DNA of 64,000 nt from Oceanicaulis sp. HTCC2633 (GTDB lineage Bacteria; Pseudomonadota; Alphaproteobacteria; Caulobacterales; Maricaulaceae): the NCBI RefSeq assembly GCF_000152745.1, contig NZ_CH672428.1, positions 554,916 through 618,915 of the forward strand. The letters are read 5' to 3'. The notes below the pieces were generated by a model that was not told the origin of the DNA, ran no database searches, and saw only the letters and a program-made list of their open reading frames with translations. Shown here piece after piece: positions 29,874 to 40,146 of this stretch. The translations under genes were made by a program, and so were the position numbers. The stretch's first letter is position 1. The number at the start of each line of letters is the position of its first letter.

Positions 29874-30481
29874 CAGCCAATCCCCTCGCCGCTCTTGATG
29901 TCGACGATTTCAACGGAGTCTTCGCGCTTGCGGTTCACCTGGGCGTGCATGTCCTGACGCTTGACGCCATCGCGATGACGCAGGGTCAGAACGATCGCGC
30001 CGATCATGGCGACAAGCAGCACGAGGCCCGCAATCTGGAAGAACAGGACGTAACGGTCGTAGATGAGCGCGCCGAGCGCAGCGACATTGGTCATGTCGTC
30101 CGGCGTCGGCGACTGAAGCGCGGCGGACGCGCTGTCAGCGCTGACCCAGCTCAGCCCGGTCATCGCAAGGATGCCGGCGAGCGCAAGCGCCACCACACCG
30201 CCGAGCGGCGCATGAGAGATGAAGCCTTCCTTGAGCTGGGCGAAGTCGATGTCGAGCATCATCACCACGAACAGGAAGAGCACCGCAACCGCGCCCACAT
30301 AGACAATGACCAGGATCATCGCCAGGAACTCGGCCCCGAGAAGGACGAACAGCCCCGCCGCCGAGAAGAAGGCGAGGATCAGGAACAGGACCGCCCGAAC
30401 CGGGTTTTTGGCGATCACCACCATCAAGGCGGAAAGCACCGCGGTCGCTGAAAGAATGTAGAAGGCCGCTGCTGACAGCAC
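29873..30481 (-). CDS. nuoJ: NuoJ, NADH-quinone oxidoreductase subunit J
   Basis: A 202-residue membrane subunit with five spans, including the conserved [26 protein letters not shown] segment whose helix 3 forms the pi-bulge in complex I. It starts at a GTG with AAGGGGGG upstream. The soluble C-terminal tail is charged. Its upstream gap to nuoI, about 103 bp, is the longest inside the operon and holds only a short stem (GGCGAGC/GCTCGTC). Confidence 0.95.
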   Translation of the reverse strand: MLSAAAFYILSATAVLSALMVVIAKNPVRAVLFLILAFFSAAGLFVLLGAEFLAMILVIVYVGAVAVLFLFVVMMLDIDFAQLKEGFISHAPLGGVVALALAGILAMTGLSWVSADSASAALQSPTPDDMTNVAALGALIYDRYVLFFQIAGLVLLVAMIGAIVLTLRHRDGVKRQDMHAQVNRKREDSVEIVDIKSGEGIG

Positions 30482-30584
30482 TGTTGCCCCCCTTGCGGGC
30501 GACGAGCGAGGCTCGCCGGACTGAGATCAAGTGGAACTGGAGAGAATCCCCAGCCCCGATATGGAGTCGCGCGCCGTAATAGCG

Positions 30585-31073
30585 TTAGCGATAGCGCGCG
30601 TCGAGTTCGAGGTTCCGAGCGATTTCACGTTCCCAACGGTCGCCGTTATCGAGGAGCTTGGCCTTGTCGTAGTACAGCTCTTCACGGGTTTCGGTGGCGA
30701 ACTCGAAGTTCGGGCCCTCAACGATTGCATCCACAGGGCATGCCTCCTGGCAGTACCCACAATAGATGCACTTGGTCATATCGATGTCGTAACGCGTGGT
30801 GCGGCGGGAGCCGTCAGCGCGAGGTTCGGCCTCGATGGTGATGGCCTGGGCCGGGCAGATCGCTTCGCACAGCTTGCAGGCAATGCAGCGCTCTTCGCCA
30901 TTGGCGTAGCGACGCAGAGCGTGCTGGCCGCGGAAGCGCGGGCTCAGGCGTCCCTTCTCGAAGGGATAGTTGATGGTCGGCTTCTTGCGGAAGAAGTACC
31001 GCATGCCGAGTGCGAACGCGCCCCAGAAATCCATCAGGGCGGCGCCGCGCAGGGTTTGTGCAATCCGGCTCAT
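30585..31073 (-). CDS. nuoI: NuoI, NADH-quinone oxidoreductase subunit I (TYKY)
   Basis: A 162-residue ferredoxin-like subunit of the peripheral arm. Two 4Fe-4S motifs, [12 protein letters not shown] and [12 protein letters not shown], bind clusters N6a and N6b, which pass electrons from NuoG to NuoB. The N-terminal amphipathic helix region anchors it to the membrane arm. The length matches the alphaproteobacterial and mitochondrial TYKY subunit. Confidence 0.97.
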   Translation of the reverse strand: MSRIAQTLRGAALMDFWGAFALGMRYFFRKKPTINYPFEKGRLSPRFRGQHALRRYANGEERCIACKLCEAICPAQAITIEAEPRADGSRRTTRYDIDMTKCIYCGYCQEACPVDAIVEGPNFEFATETREELYYDKAKLLDNGDRWEREIARNLELDARYR

Positions 31074-31090
31074 GTCAGATCCTAAGCCCC

Positions 31091-32143
31091 TTAAGCAGCG
31101 TTCGAGTAGACGACGATGGCGCCCATCACGGCGACGGCGGCCAGCGAGGTCGGCAGGAAGATCTTCCAGCCCAGACGCATCAGCTGGTCATAGCGGTACC
31201 GGGGCACCAGCGCCTTGACCATGGCGAACATGAAGAAGAACAGCACGACCTTGATGGCGAACCAGAACACCGGCGGCACCCAGGTGAAGGGCGCGAAATC
31301 GAACGGCGCATGCCAGCCGCCCATGAACAGGACGGTCATCAGGGCGCACATCAGGACGATGTTGAGATATTCGCCGATCATGAACAGCAGGTACGGAGTG
31401 GAGGAGTATTCCACCTGATAGCCGGCCACCAGCTCGGATTCCGCCTCGGGAAGGTCGAACGGCGGACGGTTGGTCTCCGCCAGCGCCGAGATGAAGAAGA
31501 TCACGAACATCGGCACGGTGATCACGAAGGTCGGCCAGGGCAGCATGTCAAACGACAGCACGTGCCAGTTCCAGAAGCCGCCCGCCTGCGCCTCGACAAT
31601 GTCGGACAGGTTCATGCTGCCCACCATCAGAAGGATGGTGACGAGCACGAAGCCGATGGACACCTCATAGGAGACCATCTGGGCCGCCGAGCGCAAAGCG
31701 CCGAGGAACGGGTATTTCGAGTTGGACGCCCAGCCGCCGATGATGATGCCGTACACGCCGAGCGAGCTGATCGCGAAGATATACAGGATGCCGACATTGA
31801 GGTCGGAGATGACCCAGCCCGGCGCCACGGGAATCACGGCCCAAGTGATGAAGGCGAAGACCAAAGTCATCAGCGGCGCGAGGATGAACAGCGGACGGTC
31901 CGCGCCGGCCGGAACGATGATTTCCTTGAGCACGAACTTGATGAAGTCGGCGAAGGACTGCAGCAGACCGAAGGCGCCGACCGTGTTCGGGCCCTTGCGC
32001 ATCTGAACCGCCGCCCAGACCTTGCGGTCCATCAAGAGCAGGAAGGCCAGCGAAAGCAGCAGGACGACCATGAAGCCCAGGATCTGGCCGACGGACGCCA
32101 GCGTGCCCCAGAGCGGTCCCCATTGGGTGACGAAATCGTACAT
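31091..32143 (-). CDS. nuoH: NuoH, NADH-quinone oxidoreductase subunit H
   Basis: A 350-residue membrane subunit with about eight spans that forms the quinone chamber with NuoB and NuoD. Signatures include [31 protein letters not shown] and the acidic loop [29 protein letters not shown] start at the ATG of MYDFVTQWG; further upstream the frame runs into nuoG. It lies five bases after the nuoG stop. Confidence 0.97.
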   Translation of the reverse strand: MYDFVTQWGPLWGTLASVGQILGFMVVLLLSLAFLLLMDRKVWAAVQMRKGPNTVGAFGLLQSFADFIKFVLKEIIVPAGADRPLFILAPLMTLVFAFITWAVIPVAPGWVISDLNVGILYIFAISSLGVYGIIIGGWASNSKYPFLGALRSAAQMVSYEVSIGFVLVTILLMVGSMNLSDIVEAQAGGFWNWHVLSFDMLPWPTFVITVPMFVIFFISALAETNRPPFDLPEAESELVAGYQVEYSSTPYLLFMIGEYLNIVLMCALMTVLFMGGWHAPFDFAPFTWVPPVFWFAIKVVLFFFMFAMVKALVPRYRYDQLMRLGWKIFLPTSLAAVAVMGAIVVYSNAA

Positions 32144-32148
32144 GAGCC

Positions 32149-34260
32149 CTACTCCGCCGCTTGCAGGGTTTGACGCGCAGCGGCCGCCGCGGCTGAACAC
32201 TCAGCCATGGTCTTGGACGCCCGCGCGATCGGATTGGTAAAGTAGAAGTCTTCCACCGGGCTCCTGAACGGCGCATCGGACACGTCGCCCGCTTCACCCA
32301 GCTCGGCCGGTTTAAATTCGCCTGCAGAGAGCGCGCCCGGCGCATGGTCGATCTGACCGAGGATCTCATGATCCGCGATCAGCTTGGCGCGCAACGCGTT
32401 CAGGCTGTCATAGGGCAGCGTCTTGCCGAGGCGGGCGGACAGGGCGCGGAAGATGGCCCAATCCTCTTTGGCTTCGCCTTTGGGGAAGACGGCGCGTTCG
32501 GCCATCTGCACCCGGCCCTCGGTGTTCACATACAGGCCCGGCTTCTCGGTATAGGCGGCGGACGGCAGGATCAGGTCCGCGCGTTGCGCACCCTTGTCGC
32601 CGTGATGGCCCACATAAATGACGAAGGCGGAGCCCAGCCTGGCCGTGTCGATCTCGTCCGCGCCCAGAAGCACGACGGTTTCAACCTCGCCCGAAGACGC
32701 GCCGTCGAGGATGGCGGCCGTATCGCGACCGCCTTCACCCGGGATGAAGCCCAGATCGAGCGCGCCAACGCGGCTCGCCGCCGTGTGCAGCACGTTGAAG
32801 CCGTTCCAGCCTTCTTTCACCGCGCCGATCTTGTCAGCGAGCTCACCAGCAGCCCGCAGCACCTGCAGACCGTCTTCACGGGCCAGTGCGCCAGCGCCGA
32901 GGATGATCATCGGACGCTCGGCGTCCTTGAGGGTCTTGATGAAGCCCGAGCGCTTGCTGCTGAGGCCTGCGAGGTCCGCAGCGCCCTCACCCACATGCGC
33001 ATAATCATAGGTCAGGTCATGGGCCTCGCCGATGACGCCGATCTCGCACTTGCCGGTCAGCCAGCGCTGACGGATGCGGGCGTTCATCACGGCCGCTTCC
33101 ACGCGCGGATTGGCGCCGACGATCAGAATGGCGTCAGCCTGATCAATCCCCTTGATGGTGGAGTTGAACAGATAGCTCTCGCGCGGACCCGCGCCCAGTT
33201 TCGACCCGTCCTGACGTGCATCGAGGGATTTGACCCCGAGCGCATCAAAGAGGTTCTTCGCGGCGTACAAGCCCTCGACATCATTCATGTCGCCTGCGAT
33301 CACGCCGATCTTCGAGGCATCGCCTGAGAGCTTCTCTTCGGCGATGGTCAGCGCGTCATCCCAGGAAATCGGGGCGAGCTTGCCGTCCTTCTTGGCGAAC
33401 GGGCGATCCAGACGCTGGCGGCCCAGGCCGTCCCACACAAAGCGGGATTTGTCGGAAATCCATTCCTCGTTCACGTCGTCATGCAGGCGCGGCATGATGC
33501 GCAGCACGGCGCCGCCGCGGCTGTCGACGCGGATGTTCGATCCAAGCGCGTCCATCACGTCGATGGTCTCGGTCTTGGTCAGCTCCCACGGACGCGCGTT
33601 GAAGGCGTAGGGGCGAGAGGTCAGCGCGCCCACCGGGCACAGATCAATGACATTGCCCGACAGCTCGGACGTCATGGACTGCTCCAGATAGGTGGTGATC
33701 TCCATGTTCTCGCCACGGCCGATCGCGCCCAGCTCAGGCACGCCCGCGATCTCGGTGGAGAAACGGACGCAGCGCGTGCACTGGATGCAGCGGGTCATCT
33801 CCGTCTTGATCAGCGGACCCATGTATTTTTCTTCAACCGCGCGCTTGTTCTCGTCAAAGCGGGACCCCGAACGACCATAGGCCAGCGACTGGTCCTGAAG
33901 GTCGCATTCACCGCCCTGGTCACAGATCGGGCAGTCGAGCGGGTGGTTAATCAGGAGGAACTCCATCACCCCTTCGCGCGCCTTCTTGACCAGCGGGCTG
34001 AGCGTGCGCATTTGCGGCGGCTCGCCATTCGGCCCGCCGCGCATGTCGCGCACCAGGAAAGCGCAGGAGGCGACCGGCTTGGGCGCGCCCACCAGCTCCA
34101 CCAGGCACATGCGGCAATTGCCCGCCACCGACAGGCGCTCGTGATAGCAGAAGCGCGGAATTTCCCGGCCCGCCGCTTCAGACGCCTGCAGCAGGTTGTA
34201 ATCGTTCGGGACGGTGACTTCCTCGCCGTCGATCACGATGGTGCGCAGATTATCAGACAT
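32149..34260 (-). CDS. nuoG: NuoG, NADH-quinone oxidoreductase subunit G
   Basis: A 703-residue 75-kDa-type subunit. The N-terminal 2Fe-2S ferredoxin domain contains [16 protein letters not shown] HxxxC-x2-C-x5-C cluster follows in [18 protein letters not shown] (N5), then a 4Fe-4S set [10 protein letters not shown] (N4) with a later Cys in [12 protein letters not shown]. The C-terminal half is a degenerate molybdopterin-oxidoreductase domain without catalytic role. The extra N7 ligands seen in E. coli are not apparent. It relays electrons from NuoE/F to NuoI. Confidence 0.96.
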   Translation of the reverse strand: MSDNLRTIVIDGEEVTVPNDYNLLQASEAAGREIPRFCYHERLSVAGNCRMCLVELVGAPKPVASCAFLVRDMRGGPNGEPPQMRTLSPLVKKAREGVMEFLLINHPLDCPICDQGGECDLQDQSLAYGRSGSRFDENKRAVEEKYMGPLIKTEMTRCIQCTRCVRFSTEIAGVPELGAIGRGENMEITTYLEQSMTSELSGNVIDLCPVGALTSRPYAFNARPWELTKTETIDVMDALGSNIRVDSRGGAVLRIMPRLHDDVNEEWISDKSRFVWDGLGRQRLDRPFAKKDGKLAPISWDDALTIAEEKLSGDASKIGVIAGDMNDVEGLYAAKNLFDALGVKSLDARQDGSKLGAGPRESYLFNSTIKGIDQADAILIVGANPRVEAAVMNARIRQRWLTGKCEIGVIGEAHDLTYDYAHVGEGAADLAGLSSKRSGFIKTLKDAERPMIILGAGALAREDGLQVLRAAGELADKIGAVKEGWNGFNVLHTAASRVGALDLGFIPGEGGRDTAAILDGASSGEVETVVLLGADEIDTARLGSAFVIYVGHHGDKGAQRADLILPSAAYTEKPGLYVNTEGRVQMAERAVFPKGEAKEDWAIFRALSARLGKTLPYDSLNALRAKLIADHEILGQIDHAPGALSAGEFKPAELGEAGDVSDAPFRSPVEDFYFTNPIARASKTMAECSAAAAAARQTLQAAE

Positions 34261-34269
34261 GTCTGGTTC

Positions 34270-35577
34270 CTACTCCGCAGCCTGGGGCACGAACACCGGC
34301 TTGCCGGCGCGGTAGTTGTTGATCCGATCCTCGATCTCGCCGCGGAAGTGACGGATCAGGCCCTGAACTGGCCAGGCCGCCGCATCGCCGAGCGCGCAGA
34401 TGGTGTGGCCTTCCACCTGGCCGGCCACATCGAGAAGATCGTCGATCTCGCTCGTCTCCGCTTCGCCGCGGGACATGCGGTCGAGCACGCGCCACATCCA
34501 GCCGGTGCCTTCGCGGCACGGCGTGCACTGGCCACAGCTCTCGTGCTTGTAGAAGTACGAGATGCGCGCGATCGCTTTGACGAGGTCGGTGGACTTGTCC
34601 ATCACGATCACCGCGGCGGTGCCAAGGCCCGAGCGGTGCTCCTTCAGGGCGTCAAAATCCATCAGGACATCGTCGCAGATTTCCTTGGGCAGCAGCGGCA
34701 CGGACGAGCCGCCCGGAATGACCGCCTTGAGATTGTCCCAGCCGCCGCGCACGCCGCCGCAATGGGTCTCGATCAGGGTCTTGAGCGGGATGCTCATCAC
34801 CTCTTCGACGTTACAGGGCGCGTTCACATGGCCGGAGATCGAGAAGACCTTGGTGCCGGCATTGCCCTCGCGGCCAAATCCCGCAAACCAGTCCGCGCCC
34901 CGGCGCAGAATGGTGGGCGCAACGGCGATGGATTCCACGTTGTTCACGGTGGTCGGCGCACCATAAAGGCCCGCATTCGCCGGGAAAGGCGGCTTCAGGC
35001 GCGGCTGGCCCTTCTTGCCTTCCAGGCTTTCCAGCAGCGCAGTTTCCTCGCCGCAAATGTAAGCGCCGGCGCCGTGGTGGATGTAGAGATCGAAATCCCA
35101 ACCGTGGATGTTGTCCTTGCCGATCAGCTTGGCGTCATACGCCTCCTTGATAGCGGCTTCCATCCGGCCCAGCTCGAACTGATATTCACCGCGGATATAG
35201 ATGTAGCAAGCATGCGCCTGCATCGCGAAGGACGCGATAAGGCAACCCTCGATCAGGGTCTGGGGATCATTGCGCATGATCTCCCGGTCCTTGCAGGTGC
35301 CCGGTTCGGATTCGTCAGCGTTCACTACGAGGTAGTGCGGGCGCGCCCCCACTTCCTTGGGCATGAACGACCATTTCAGGCCGGTCGGGAAGCCGGCGCC
35401 GCCCCGGCCACGCAGACCGGACTTCTTCATCTCGTCGATGATCCAGTCACGGCCCTGCTCAAGGATCTCCTTGGTGGCGTTCCAGTGACCGCGTTGCTTC
35501 GCCCCCTCAAGGCGCCAGTCATGGCGGCCATAGAGATTGGTGAAGATCCGGTCCTTGTCCTGCAGAAGCTGGGTCAT
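34270..35577 (-). CDS. nuoF: NuoF, NADH-quinone oxidoreductase subunit F
   Basis: A 435-residue subunit that binds NADH, FMN and cluster N3. The glycine-rich nucleotide loop is [31 protein letters not shown] contributes to FMN binding, [17 protein letters not shown] to the NADH site, and the N3 ligands are in [14 protein letters not shown] plus a later Cys in [13 protein letters not shown]. This is the electron entry point of complex I. It sits between nuoG and nuoE, nine and three bases away. Confidence 0.97.
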   Translation of the reverse strand: MTQLLQDKDRIFTNLYGRHDWRLEGAKQRGHWNATKEILEQGRDWIIDEMKKSGLRGRGGAGFPTGLKWSFMPKEVGARPHYLVVNADESEPGTCKDREIMRNDPQTLIEGCLIASFAMQAHACYIYIRGEYQFELGRMEAAIKEAYDAKLIGKDNIHGWDFDLYIHHGAGAYICGEETALLESLEGKKGQPRLKPPFPANAGLYGAPTTVNNVESIAVAPTILRRGADWFAGFGREGNAGTKVFSISGHVNAPCNVEEVMSIPLKTLIETHCGGVRGGWDNLKAVIPGGSSVPLLPKEICDDVLMDFDALKEHRSGLGTAAVIVMDKSTDLVKAIARISYFYKHESCGQCTPCREGTGWMWRVLDRMSRGEAETSEIDDLLDVAGQVEGHTICALGDAAAWPVQGLIRHFRGEIEDRINNYRAGKPVFVPQAAE

Positions 35578-35580
35578 GAT

Positions 35581-36621
35581 TTACCCTTCCGCCTTGCCGG
35601 CCAGGTCTTTGGCCTGGTCGATCCAGTTGTCGCGCTCGATCCGGCCGCGCAGCTTCAGCGCCGCATCGACCCAGGCCGATTCTTCAGCCGACCAGCTTGC
35701 GATCTGGCCGTAATGATACACGCCGATTTCGTTAAGCGAGGCTTCCAGTTTCGGACCGAGACCGGACAGCTTCTTCAGATCATCGGCTTCGCCCTTGGGC
35801 TTTTTCAGAAGCGCCGGCTTCTTGCCCGCGCCAGCGTCCGCAGCGACGTCTTTCGGAGCCGTGGATTTCGCCTTCGCCTTGGGCTTGGCCTTGGTTTCGG
35901 CGGCCTTTTCCTGCGGCTTGGCCGGTTCGGCTTTCGGAGCTTCGGCTTTCTCGGCGCCCTTGGTGTTGGGCAGCTTGATCTTCTTGGCGCGAGAGCCGTC
36001 ATAGAGGCTCTCATCGACCAGCGTCTTCACCGTCGCCTGGGTCGGTTCGGAGCAGGAGCGGCCCGAGATCGGTCCTGCCTTGACCTCCTTGCCGGCGCGC
36101 AGATCGTCGAGCATCTGCTCAAGCGCTTCAGCGGTCAGATCTTCGTAATAGAGGTCGCCCTCAGTGTTGGAGATCTGGACCATCGGCGCATTGGCGCAGG
36201 CGCCCAGGCACTCGACTTCTTCCCAGGCCAGCATGCCGTCAGACGACACATGCTCGCGGCCCTTCTTGCCGATCTTCTTCTCGCACACCGCTTTGAGGTC
36301 GTCCGCGCCGCGCAGCCAGCACGGGGTCGTGCCGCACACCTGGATCAGGTGTTTGCCGGTCTGCTCGAGGTTGAACATCGTGTAGAAGGTCGCGACCTCG
36401 TACACGCGGATATACGGCATGCCGCAGCGGGCCGCGATCTCGCGCATGGCGGGTTCGGACACCCAGTTGTCCTGCTTCTGCGCAATCCACAGCAGCGGGA
36501 TCACCGCTGACGCCTTCCGCTCTTCAGGATATTTGGCGAGCCAGAATTTGACCTTGGCTTCGCTCTTCTCGTTGAAGGCGAAGCTTTCGGGTTGCTCGGC
36601 GGCGATGCGACGCGCGCTCAT
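35581..36621 (-). CDS. nuoE: NuoE with C-terminal helix-hairpin-helix extension
   Basis: A 346-residue protein. The first 185 or so residues are the thioredoxin-like NuoE with 2Fe-2S cluster N1a ligands in [10 protein letters not shown] and CLGACANAP. About 160 extra residues follow: a Lys/Ala/Pro-rich linker (about 200-270) and a compact domain [30 protein letters not shown] (about 277-306), which resembles the helix-hairpin-helix module found in several alphaproteobacterial NuoE proteins and ribosomal-protein-like fusions. Its role in complex I is unknown. The ATG overlaps the nuoD stop by four bases. Confidence 0.93.
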   Translation of the reverse strand: MSARRIAAEQPESFAFNEKSEAKVKFWLAKYPEERKASAVIPLLWIAQKQDNWVSEPAMREIAARCGMPYIRVYEVATFYTMFNLEQTGKHLIQVCGTTPCWLRGADDLKAVCEKKIGKKGREHVSSDGMLAWEEVECLGACANAPMVQISNTEGDLYYEDLTAEALEQMLDDLRAGKEVKAGPISGRSCSEPTQATVKTLVDESLYDGSRAKKIKLPNTKGAEKAEAPKAEPAKPQEKAAETKAKPKAKAKSTAPKDVAADAGAGKKPALLKKPKGEADDLKKLSGLGPKLEASLNEIGVYHYGQIASWSAEESAWVDAALKLRGRIERDNWIDQAKDLAGKAEG

Positions 36622-37808
36622 CGGTCAATCTCCCCGAACACGATGTCGAGCGAGCCCAGAATTGCGGACACGTCCGCAAGCATGTGGCCCTTGTTCAGAT
36701 GATCCATGGCCTGAAGGTGCGGGAAACCCGGCGCACGGATCTTCAGGCGATAGGGTTTGTTGGTGCCGTCGCCGATCAGGTAGACGCCGAACTCGCCCTT
36801 GGGCGCTTCCACGGCGGCGTAATACTGACCTTCTGGCACGTGCACGCCCTCGGTGTAGAGCTTGAAGTGCTGGATCAGCGCTTCCATGGAGCGCTTCATC
36901 TCGGCGCGGCGCGGCGGCGCGAACTTGGTGTCCACCGGCAGCACATCGCCCTGGTTCTCCTCGCGGGAGAGCCAGTCACAGCACTGCTTCATGATCTTCA
37001 CGGACTCGCGCATCTCTTCCATGCGGCACAGATAGCGATCGTAATTGTCGCCGTTCTTGCCCAGCGGAATCTGGAATTCGAGCTCGTCATAGACCTCATA
37101 GGGCTGGGAGCGGCGCAAGTCCCAGGCAAGGCCCGAACCGCGCACCATGACGCCGGAGAATCCCCACTCAAGCGCTTCCTGTTTGGACACGACGCCGATA
37201 TCGACGTTCCGCGCCTTGAAGATGCGGTTCTCGGTCAGAAGGGTCTCAAGATCGTCCACGTGCTGCGGGAACTGCTCACACCAGGCGACGATGTCGTCGA
37301 TCAGCTCTTGCGGCAGATCCTGGTGCACCCCGCCCGGGCGGAAATAGTGGGCGTGCAGGCGGGCGCCGGACGCGCGCTCATAGAAGCCCATGAGCTTTTC
37401 GCGCTCTTCAAAGCCCCACAGCGGCGGGGTCAGCGCGCCCACGTCCATCGCCTGGGTGGTGACGTTCAGCAGATGGTTCAGGATGCGGCCGATTTCGGAG
37501 TAGAGCACGCGCACATAGGAGGCGCGCTTGGGCACGGGAATGCCCGCGAGCTTCTCGATGGCCAGGCAGAAGGCGTGCTCCTGATTCATCGGCGCGACGT
37601 AATCGAGGCGGTCGAAATAGCCGATGCCCTGAAGATAGGTCTTGTGCTCCAGCAGCTTCTCGGTGCCGCGGTGCAGAAGGCCGATATGCGGGTCAACGCG
37701 CTCGACGACTTCGCCATCCAGCTCCAGCACCATGCGCAGCACGCCGTGAGCGGCGGGGTGCACCGGGCCGAAATTGATCGTGAAATTGCGGATATCGGTT
37801 TCAGCCAT
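36618..37808 (-). CDS. nuoD: NuoD, NADH-quinone oxidoreductase subunit D
   Basis: A 396-residue 49-kDa-type subunit related to the large subunit of NiFe hydrogenase, without the nickel cysteines. It lines the quinone pocket with Nuo[22 protein letters not shown] holds the conserved His of the quinone site, followed by [14 protein letters not shown] and [20 protein letters not shown]. The C-terminal end ICFGEIDR-like motif (DIVFGEIDR) is intact. It is separate from NuoC, unlike the fused E. coli form, and the two are parted here by a GFA-domain gene. Confidence 0.96.
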   Translation of the reverse strand: MAETDIRNFTINFGPVHPAAHGVLRMVLELDGEVVERVDPHIGLLHRGTEKLLEHKTYLQGIGYFDRLDYVAPMNQEHAFCLAIEKLAGIPVPKRASYVRVLYSEIGRILNHLLNVTTQAMDVGALTPPLWGFEEREKLMGFYERASGARLHAHYFRPGGVHQDLPQELIDDIVAWCEQFPQHVDDLETLLTENRIFKARNVDIGVVSKQEALEWGFSGVMVRGSGLAWDLRRSQPYEVYDELEFQIPLGKNGDNYDRYLCRMEEMRESVKIMKQCCDWLSREENQGDVLPVDTKFAPPRRAEMKRSMEALIQHFKLYTEGVHVPEGQYYAAVEAPKGEFGVYLIGDGTNKPYRLKIRAPGFPHLQAMDHLNKGHMLADVSAILGSLDIVFGEIDR

Positions 37809-37809
37809 G

Positions 37810-38238
37810 TCAGGCGTTCCCCTGCGGCGCCATGGCCGCCATCAATTCTTCGCCAGTCATCTTCTTGGTGTCCTGTGCGAAGTCATAAAAACGCGGTTTT
37901 GCATCGATGAAGACTTCCGAACGGAAGGTCGCAGCATCACTCAGCGGCACGGCGAAGGCGGAAATGGCGATCTTGTCGTGATCGTCCGCAAATCGCCAGG
38001 CGAGCGCAGAGCCGCACGTCTTGCAGAACAGGCGCTCGCCCCACTCCGAAGAACGGTAGACGCCCACAGCGTCCTGATCGTCAAAGACCGGGGCCGACAG
38101 CGCCATCACATCCATGAAGGGCCCGGCAGCCCAGGTCCGGCACTGTCCGCAATGGCACGCATCCACATTCTCGTCACGCAGCGTGACGGAGAAGGTGCAG
38201 GCCCCGCAAAGACAGCGCCCCTGTACAGGTTGAGACAT
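37810..38238 (-). CDS. GFA/CENP-V domain protein inside the nuo operon
   Basis: A 142-residue zinc-binding protein of the glutathione-dependent formaldehyde-activating (Gfa) family. Zinc ligands are in [25 protein letters not shown] and [12 protein letters not shown], all intact. Family members act on glutathione adducts, although the function of most is unproven. It is wedged between nuoC (one-base overlap) and nuoD (one-base gap), so it is surely translated with complex I. The ATG at the nuoC stop is the start. Nothing in the sequence shows a direct complex I role. Confidence 0.9.
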   Translation of the reverse strand: MSQPVQGRCLCGACTFSVTLRDENVDACHCGQCRTWAAGPFMDVMALSAPVFDDQDAVGVYRSSEWGERLFCKTCGSALAWRFADDHDKIAISAFAVPLSDAATFRSEVFIDAKPRFYDFAQDTKKMTGEELMAAMAPQGNA

Positions 38239-38855
38239 CAAGCGCCCTCCCCGCCGGCCTTCTCGTCACCCGGCAGCACGTATTTCGCGCCTTCCCAGGG
38301 GCTGAGAAAATCAAAGTCGCGGTATTCCTGCACCAGCTCGACCGGCTCATAGACCACGCGCTTCTGCTCGTCGTCGTAGACCACCTGGTTGAAGCCCGAG
38401 AGCGGGAAGTCCTTGCGCAGCGGGTGACCGTGGAAACCATAATCGGTCAGGATCCGACGCAGATCAGGATGGTGATCGAACAGGATGCCGTACATGTCGA
38501 AGGCTTCGCGCTCGAACCAGTTCGCCGCCGGGAACAGCTCCACGACGGAATTGACGGGCGTATCCTCATCCGTGCTCAGAACCACGCGAATCCGCTGGTT
38601 CAGATGCATGCTCAGAAGATGATAGACCACATCGAACCGGTCAGAGCGGGACGGCCAGTCCACGCCGCAGATGTCGATCAGGGTGGTGAAGCGGCACAGG
38701 GCGTCATCGCGCAGAAACCTCAGCACCTTCACCACGCGGTCGCGGTGAATGGTCAGCGTCAGCTCCTCATGGGCGACGTCCACACTACGGACATCGTCGC
38801 TCAGCGCCGCCGAAAGATGGGCGCCCAGTTCAGTCATCGTTTCGGTCATGCTCAT
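38238..38855 (-). CDS. nuoC: NuoC, NADH-quinone oxidoreductase subunit C
   Basis: A 205-residue 30-kDa-type subunit. The family signature [39 protein letters not shown] spans about residues 113-150. It packs against NuoD and NuoI near the quinone site. It ends in an acidic tail and shares one base with the following GFA gene. It lies 24 bp from nuoB. Confidence 0.96.
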   Translation of the reverse strand: MSMTETMTELGAHLSAALSDDVRSVDVAHEELTLTIHRDRVVKVLRFLRDDALCRFTTLIDICGVDWPSRSDRFDVVYHLLSMHLNQRIRVVLSTDEDTPVNSVVELFPAANWFEREAFDMYGILFDHHPDLRRILTDYGFHGHPLRKDFPLSGFNQVVYDDEQKRVVYEPVELVQEYRDFDFLSPWEGAKYVLPGDEKAGGEGA

Positions 38856-38879
38856 AAGAGCGTCTCCTAAACGGGCGCC

Positions 38880-39443
38880 TTAGCGCTCGATCGAGCCTTC
38901 GCGGCGAATTTTCTTCTGAAGCTGCAGGATGCCGTAAACCAGCGCCTCTGCGGTCGGCGGGCAGCCCGGCACATAAATGTCGATCGGAACGATCCGGTCA
39001 CAACCGCGCACCACCGAATACGAATAATGGTAATAGCCGCCGCCATTGGCGCAGCTGCCCATCGAGATCACGTAGCGCGGCTCGGGCATCTGATCGTAGA
39101 CCTTGCGCAGGGCCGGAGCCATCTTGTTGGTCAGCGTGCCCGCCACGATCATCACGTCGGACTGACGGGGCGAACCGCGCGGCGCGGCGCCCAGACGCTC
39201 GACGTCATAGCGCGGCATGGAGGCTTGCATCATCTCCACCGCGCAACAGGCGAGACCAAAGGTCATCCACATCAGCGAACCGGTGCGCGCCCAGGTGATC
39301 AGGTCGTCCGCCGCAGCGACAAGGAAGCCCTTGTCCGCCAGCGCATCGCTGACGCCGTCAAAGAACGGGTCATGCTTCTTCGGGTCGTAATGCGGCGTCT
39401 TGGCCGTAGCGGCGGAGCCCGCCGGAACAATCAGGTCAGACAT
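38880..39443 (-). CDS. nuoB: NuoB, NADH-quinone oxidoreductase subunit B
   Basis: A 187-residue PSST-type subunit that holds the terminal 4Fe-4S cluster N2, which reduces quinone. The tandem Cys pair is in [11 protein letters not shown], with further ligands in [43 protein letters not shown] start at MSDLIVPAG, because the longer frame overlaps nuoA. The gap to nuoA is five bases. Confidence 0.97.
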   Translation of the reverse strand: MSDLIVPAGSAATAKTPHYDPKKHDPFFDGVSDALADKGFLVAAADDLITWARTGSLMWMTFGLACCAVEMMQASMPRYDVERLGAAPRGSPRQSDVMIVAGTLTNKMAPALRKVYDQMPEPRYVISMGSCANGGGYYHYSYSVVRGCDRIVPIDIYVPGCPPTAEALVYGILQLQKKIRREGSIER

Positions 39444-39448
39444 GTGCC

Positions 39449-39814
39449 CTACTCCCAGTCCAGCGCGCCTTTGCGCCATTCATAAAGAAAGCCCACCGTG
39501 AGAACCCCCAGGAAGACCATCATCGACCAGAAGGCCGCGACGCTGCCGTCAAAGATCGGGAACAGCCAGGGGAACAGGAAGGCGACTTCGAGGTCGAAGA
39601 TGATGAACAGGATCGCCACCAGATAGAAGCGCACGTCGAATTTCATGCGCGCGTCGTCAAAGGCGTTGAAGCCGCATTCATACGTGGAGACCTTTTCCGG
39701 ATCGGGGTCAGACGGCGCCAGCACGAAGGCGGCGAGAATGAACACGAGACCCAGCCCGGCGGCTATGCCCAGAAAGATCAGGATCGGCAGATATTCCAAC
39801 AGGAGCGCGTTCAT
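39449..39814 (-). CDS. nuoA: NuoA, NADH-quinone oxidoreductase subunit A
   Basis: A 121-residue membrane subunit with three spans. The loop between spans 1 and 2 carries the conserved [39 protein letters not shown], including the Cys near the quinone site. It is the first gene of the 14-subunit nuo operon. The ATG of MNALLLEY is the start; the frame upstream is not homologous. Confidence 0.97.
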   Translation of the reverse strand: MNALLLEYLPILIFLGIAAGLGLVFILAAFVLAPSDPDPEKVSTYECGFNAFDDARMKFDVRFYLVAILFIIFDLEVAFLFPWLFPIFDGSVAAFWSMMVFLGVLTVGFLYEWRKGALDWE

Positions 39815-39870
39815 GTGAGGTCGCACCCTTCCCCGCATCAAGATGGCCAAATGGACCGGTGATTCCGTTT

Positions 39871-39911
39871 TGCGTATCCGGCCATATAAATCCGAACAAA
39901 CGCTTGCACAG
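39871..39911 (-). promoter_or_regulatory. Candidate nuo operon promoter region
   Basis: Two overlapping, weak sigma-70-like candidates lie 60-95 bases before nuoA: CTGTGC-N17-TATATG (39883-39911) and TTGTTC-N17-TACGCA (39871-39899). I cannot decide between them. The 330-base gap to the divergent macA-like gene holds nothing else I can support besides that gene's own leader. Confidence 0.35.
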
Positions 39912-40146
39912 TGAATCCCCGGCCGCGGTTGGGGCGGAAGCTAGTCTTCTGACTGCGCGCTCGCAAGCCGAAAGCTCTGTCCAAATGCGGTCTAAAGTGG
40001 GGAAAAGACGGCTATATTTGCGAATGCCTCTCAAATGCGGAGCATTTCTTTCTTCTGTTTCATTTTCTGCAACGGATCAGACCGTGATACGGCGTATGCC
40101 AAGCAAGACGGCGCATGTGCGCCAGGACTTCGCCAGGGGCAAAAAC

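Noticed and set aside
27366-29957. Long plus-strand open frame (863 codons) opposite nuoL/nuoK
   Set aside because: Antisense shadow; low-complexity His/Arg/Glu-rich translation typical of reverse GC3-biased coding.
33481-36510. Long plus-strand open frame (1009 codons) opposite nuoE-nuoG
   Set aside because: It is antisense to three clear complex I genes; GC-rich codon use keeps the opposite frame open. Its translation resembles no protein.
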